A DNA stretch of 64,000 nucleotides. Origin: Smittium culicis. Taxonomy: Eukaryota > Kickxellomycota > Harpellomycetes > Harpellales > Legeriomycetaceae. The notes beneath the pieces were generated by a model that was given only the letters and a program-made list of their open reading frames with translations, was not told the DNA's origin and searched no databases. Below are positions 59,565-64,000 of the stretch, piece by piece. The DNA lies in NCBI GenBank assembly GCA_001970855.1, contig LSSN01000019.1:1-64000 (forward strand), given 5' to 3'. Positions within the stretch are counted from its first letter, which is position 1. Each line of letters opens with the position of its first letter. Made by a program: the position numbers and the translations under genes.

Positions 59565-61648
59565 TTAATTTAAATTTTTTCTTTTACTATTTTTCTTTGC
59601 CTTTTTTTTCCTTATGTAATCTTTTTCACCAAACGAGTTGTCGATTAGGTGCATAGCAGCTACACGCCTGGCTGCCATAACTTTATTTAGTCTTTCTAAA
59701 ACCTCTTTTTCTTCAACGACTAGTTCAACAAGCTTTTTTCCAACCTTTTCCTCTATTGCCAGAACCAAGTTCACGTCATTCTCTGTTGCGATAGTAATAG
59801 CTTCACCGCTCCTTCCTGCACGAGCAGTTCTGCCTACTCTGTGTATATAATCGTTAGGGTCTCTTGGGCAATCCAGGTTAACAACCAACTCGACAAATGG
59901 GATATCCAGCCCACGACTTCCAACACCAGTTGTCACGAGTATTTTGGTCGCCATTGCTCTGAATCTTCCTAAACTGTTCAGTCTGTCCTGTTGGCCCATC
60001 TTTGAGTGAAGCGATGTTGACTTGAATCCCAATTTTTGAAGCATAACACTTATTGTTTCAGCAGTTTTGCACCTGTTTGTAAAGATAATAGTCGATTTAC
60101 CAGCATATTCTTCCTTCAACAAAAGTTGGACAAGGTAGCTGTCTTTGACATAAGAAGGGACTAGTAAATAGTACTGGTCAAGTTCAGATACTGTTTTAAT
60201 TTCATCCTTAATAATATGAACAAATGGAGCATTACCAGATAGCTTTTTCATGTTATAGTACTGGGTTACTGATGGAGCCATTGTGGCAGTAAACAGCAAT
60301 GTGGACTTGGATTTAGGGATTGCGTCCATTATTACCTCAAGGTCGGGAGCGAAGGTAGGAGTGAGAAGTTGATCAGCTTCATCTAATACGAGGTATTTGA
60401 TCCTTGCAAAATTCACTGCGTCAGAGCAACTGTTTACGTGATCAGCCAATCTTCCTGGAGTTGCAACAACGATATGAGGTCTTCTGGTAAGCGATAATGC
60501 TTGATCCATCATATCTAAATAAATTAGTGAAAGAAAAAAAAATTAATATAGGTAAATTCTTTTATGGTTTAACTCAAAAGTATTTCTTATTGGTATCGAA
60601 GTTTTAAAACGGATATTGTAGAGGTGAGTACCTAGCCCGCCAACTATTACAGTTGTTTTTAAGTTGATTGACTTCCCAAATACTGTAAATTGTTCAGCTA
60701 TCTGAATTGCTAGTTCTCTATTCATACATATTTAAATAAGTGAAGTTTTAGATAATTAAAGATGAATGAAATATTTATTGAAATGTGATATCATTGAAAC
60801 AAAAAAAAATACCTTGTAGGAGTTAAAATGAGAGCATAAACGCCATAAGGGTCCAAAGACAAATTGTGGAGAATTGGAAGAGCAAAAGCAGCAGTTTTTC
60901 CTGAACCAGTTTTAGCACCACCAATAACACTTTCACCTATTAAAAAAAAATGTTTAATTTTTACACTGTTAATAGTTTAAATTATTTTTTTGAAGCTTGT
61001 ACACTATGAAGAGTTAATATGAATAGCTCAATATATCTTTGATAAATACGAATAAAGAAGGATTTAGCGGATTAATTTTGGAACAATGATATATAGAGAT
61101 AAATAAAAATGCCAAATACCTTTCAAGATCTTAGGAATACAGGCTCTTTGGATCTCAGTTGGTTCGAATATTTCGACTGCTTTCAATGCATCAATAAGCC
61201 ATTCGCTGATTCCAAGTTGCTTAAATGTACAGACAGGGGGTGGTTCTGAGGTAAATAATGTGGATTCTTGTTCAGCTTCTTCTTTAGAGTCATTGTTTTG
61301 AGCGAAATTAATTGGGGCTATAAACTTTTTACTTTTTTTAGAAGTGCCTTGATCTAGGCTGACTTTGGAATTTATTTTAGTGGAGAGATCAGTTTCTGTA
61401 TTTTGATGAGAATCTATTGAAGCTGAATTGGGCTTATTTGCTTTTTCAGGACCTTTGTTCTTGGTGTCAGTCTTTTCAGAAACGGTCTCAGAGTTATTTA
61501 TTGAAGAGAGCTTTGCGGATGTACTTTTTGATAGTTTTGATTCTGAATTTGGATTTATATTTAAAAGAGTAGTATTCTTATTTTTTTCTTTATTCTCGAT
61601 GGTACTAGAATCTTTTGAAGAATTTTTTCTTTTTTTATCTTTTGCCAT
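59565..61648 (-). CDS. DBP8: DEAD-box RNA helicase Dbp8 (DDX49)
   Basis: Four exons: 61648-61120, 60936-60813, 60717-60632 and 60514-59565, with GT-AG introns that all close in frame; 562 aa. A Lys/Ser-rich N terminus of about 140 residues precedes the Q motif ([20 protein letters not shown]...PTEIQ). Helicase motifs are AKTGSGKT (I), PTRELA (Ia), TPGRL (Ib), DEAD in VLDEADQLL (II), TAT in LLFTATMAP (III), TGVGSRGLD (V) and [10 protein letters not shown] (VI). [17 protein letters not shown] and [17 protein letters not shown] are characteristic of Dbp8. It is a small-subunit processome helicase needed for 18S rRNA processing in the nucleolus. The C terminus is highly basic ([12 protein letters not shown]), as in yeast Dbp8. 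Confidence 0.92.
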
Positions 61649-62513
61649 GATTATTTGACAGTATCAATAAGGTATTTCTTAAATGAACTTTTGAAGTGTT
61701 GAATTCGAATTGTATTTTTTTAATGTTAAATAGTGAATTTAAATATTCCTTTGTAGAATGTCTAAAATTTTCTGTTTGAATTATTTATCTGGACTTTCTT
61801 CGATTATAAAAAATAAAGTTGGGTTAATAAAATAAAGCCAAAAACTATTAAATGCTCAATATATAAAAAAAAAATTTTCCCTCATAAAACCAAAATTATT
61901 TTGATCTGGCCAATAAAAAAGTCTAGACTATTTTATTACTGAACCTTCATACTTTTTTCTTTTTTTTTTTAATTGGTGACTAAAACTTTATAAAGGCTAA
62001 AAACTTTATTTAGGCATAAAAAATTGAAAGTGCGAAAACTCGCTTATCCAGATTTCCATATAGCTTACAATACATAATTGGATACAACAAAACGCTAGCT
62101 AAATTTCATTGGCACAAATTAAATAAAAATAGCACTCCATTGGTATTATGTGAATGTACAGCCAGTAGCTGTATATTAATAAATTAATAATAAAATAGAC
62201 CAATAAAAATATGATGTTAAATTAATAATTTTTATTAATTGAAGCTATTGGCCTAAAAATGGTGTTGAAGAAGGAATAGCGAATGGAACAAACATAAATT
62301 CGATGAGAAAAGTTTAATATTCATGAAGAAAAAAAACATTATATACGAGTCGTTGTTGTTGCTGTAAGAAAACTCCAAAAACATACAGCAAATAGTTGAT
62401 TTCTATCGCATTATTTATCTTTTTGAGTGCCTATAGTATAATCCTTAAATCAATACGCAAACTTATATAAAGAATATTTTGTTTACTGGCATATCTAATA
62501 ACATCGAGTATCA
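61649..62513. promoter_or_regulatory. Divergent promoter region with CCAAT boxes
   Basis: This lies between the divergently transcribed DBP8 and prenyltransferase-alpha genes. CCAAT-type motifs occur at 61909-61914 (GCCAAT), 62108-62113 (ATTGGC), about 62136 (ATTGG), about 62200 (CCAAT) and 62247-62252 (ATTGGC). Such a cluster suits shared control by a CCAAT-binding complex. This is inferred from the motifs only. Confidence 0.45.
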
Positions 62514-63918
62514 ATGCCTGGAGATTCTGATTCAAATCAAGAGAGAGTTCCATACTCCCTAAGAGAAGAATGGAAAGACGTAGAACCTATCTTTGTACAA
62601 GATGGCCCTGATTCGATTTGTCCGATTTCCTACCTTGAAGAATGTAAATTTTTAACCTTGTGGATATTGTTAATACCAGAATTTCCTTTCTCAAAAATCA
62701 CTTTTTATTAATTTAATCAAACGTCTACCTTTAAAAAAAAAAATAAAGTCAAGGATACCATGTCGTATTTGCGAGCTGTGATGAAAAATCGTGAAATCTC
62801 TGAAAGAGCATTCGAGTTAGTCGGCGATTCAATAAGAATTCATCCTGCTAATTATTCTGCATGGTAAATATATTATAGTTCTACCTTCATAAAATCAGTA
62901 TGATTCATGTTGCAAATTGAATTCTTCTATTTTAATTTCTAGGCTTTATAGAATGGAACTTTTTTGGGCTTTAGAAAAGGATGTTATTGAGGAGCTTGAC
63001 TGGATTTCTGATATTGCTTCTGAAAACCCAAAAAACTATCAGCTATGGCATCAAAGGCAACAGATAATTGAAGCTTTATTTAAACTTGGTAAAATAGAGG
63101 AATTTGGCCCCACAGATTACTCTGCTATATTAGAAGAAAGCATCAAAGTTAGTCAAGCCGCTAACACAAAACTTCCAGAAGCTGCATCAAAGCGCCTCGG
63201 AGAAGAATCCCTCGATTACGCTAAGCTTTTATCAGTAGAAAACTTTAATAATAAGCTTATTAAAAGCGAGATTCATTTCTTAAATGAACAGATAGATTTT
63301 GATTCAAAAAATTTCCATGCCTGGTCTTATCGCCAGTTTGTAGTCAAAACTTTTAACTTGTTTGAATACGAGTATTTATATACAAAACTTAAAATTGAAC
63401 AAGACATACGCAATAATTCCGCTTGGAATCAACTGTATTTTGTACTAAAAAATTACTTTTTATTAAACGAAAAGTCAACTCCCGAGCTTAACGGAGCCAT
63501 CAATCCCAATATCCAGTCTAATTGCGACGTATCAACGCTTTTAATTCAACACATTGAATTTGCTACTAGCAAAATATACCTAGCCCCAAATAACGAAAGC
63601 TCATGGGTATTTATACAAGGCTTGCTTAGGCTACATGGTCCTGAATTACTATATACTGATCTCCACTCAAAAATTGCTCAAATTCTATCACTCAACGATA
63701 AAAAATCTGAATACTTGTCCCAGTCTAGATTTTACTGGGAATATTTAGCAAAATACTACCTCCACAAACGTGATTCTTTAACCTCTGATATAAGTAATCC
63801 TAGATTCTTAGATTACAACAACAAGGCTAAAGATTCTTACGAAAAACTAGCCAACTCCCTTGATCCAATCCGCAAAAATTACTGGAACTATCTCTTGAAC
63901 AAAACTGTTTTATTATAA
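62514..63918 (+). CDS. RAM2: Protein farnesyl/geranylgeranyltransferase type I alpha subunit
   Basis: Three exons, 62514-62643, 62749-62863 and 62943-63918; both introns are GT-AG and in frame; 406 aa (yeast 316, human 379). The N terminus has YSLREEWKDVEPI. Five PFTA helical repeats can be seen: NYSAWLYRMELFWAL, NYQLWHQRQQIIEAL, NFHAWSYRQFVVKTF, NNSAWNQLYFVLKN and NESSWVFIQGLL. The alpha subunit is shared by the CaaX farnesyltransferase and geranylgeranyltransferase I, which lipidate Ras- and Rho-type GTPases and mating pheromones. A Lys in the first repeats supplies part of the active site in known structures; I did not assign it here. The neighbouring Rab5 is a substrate of the different type II enzyme. 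Confidence 0.9.
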
Positions 63919-64000
63919 TACTTTCTCCTATTTTTTAAATCAACATTTTTCTAATACATTAACTAATTGCAATAACCTTAAACTAGAGTATTTTTTTTAC

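Noticed and set aside
1..64000. tRNA or rRNA genes
   Set aside because: I scanned for B-box-like GGTTCRANNCC segments and cloverleaf arms and found none that could be supported by eye; tRNAscan-SE would settle this.

Overview
This window is nuclear DNA of a very AT-rich, intron-bearing fungus. Short introns of about 75-135 bp, a secreted tyrosinase, a secreted fasciclin protein and a fungal-type set of housekeeping genes (SPC24, PIG-U/GAB1, COG7, Rab5/YPT5, DBP8, RAM2) point to fungi. ZNF277-like and focadhesin-like genes, DIRS and LINE retroelements and the strong AT bias suggest an early-diverging, possibly Kickxellomycotina/Harpellales-like, lineage. The lineage is inferred from content; no rRNA or barcode gene is present.

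Layout. 1-4.3 kb: a decayed LINE on the minus strand (CCHC ORF1, then endonuclease and reverse transcriptase), cut by the window edge. 5.1-13 kb, all minus strand: tyrosinase, a three-exon SPC24 kinetochore gene with a probable AT-AC intron, and a ZNF277-like zinc-finger gene. 13-24.6 kb: an 11.6 kb gene-poor, extremely AT-rich stretch with decayed retroelement fragments. 24.6-29 kb, plus strand: a NIPA-type Mg transporter and a TALE homeodomain protein. 29.1-44.4 kb: a small unrecognised CxxC protein, a giant HEAT-type focadhesin/RST1-like protein (about 2,506 aa in three exons), PIG-U (nine exons) and COG7 convergent with PIG-U. 44.8-49.1 kb: a complete-length but dead DIRS-type tyrosine-recombinase retrotransposon with inverted terminal repeats, one of them split by a 293-bp insertion flanked by a 7-bp duplication. 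50.5-64 kb: Rab5 (seven exons), an MSC2/ZnT-like zinc transporter with a His-rich loop, a two-domain fasciclin protein, a possible transposase fossil, an alpha/beta hydrolase, the DBP8 helicase (four exons) and the protein prenyltransferase alpha subunit (three exons).

The genes form no operon or evident biosynthetic cluster. Several act on the secretory and endomembrane system (PIG-U in the ER, COG7 at the Golgi, Rab5 at endosomes, the zinc transporter, and secreted tyrosinase and fasciclin), but this is the normal mix of a fungal chromosome. Exon-intron models were built by hand from splice signals and reading-frame continuity; every reconstructed junction closes in frame. The most unusual observations are the frame-forced AT-AC intron in SPC24, the nested insertion in the DIRS terminal repeat, the in-frame transition-type stops in the DIRS pol gene, and the large AT-rich desert.
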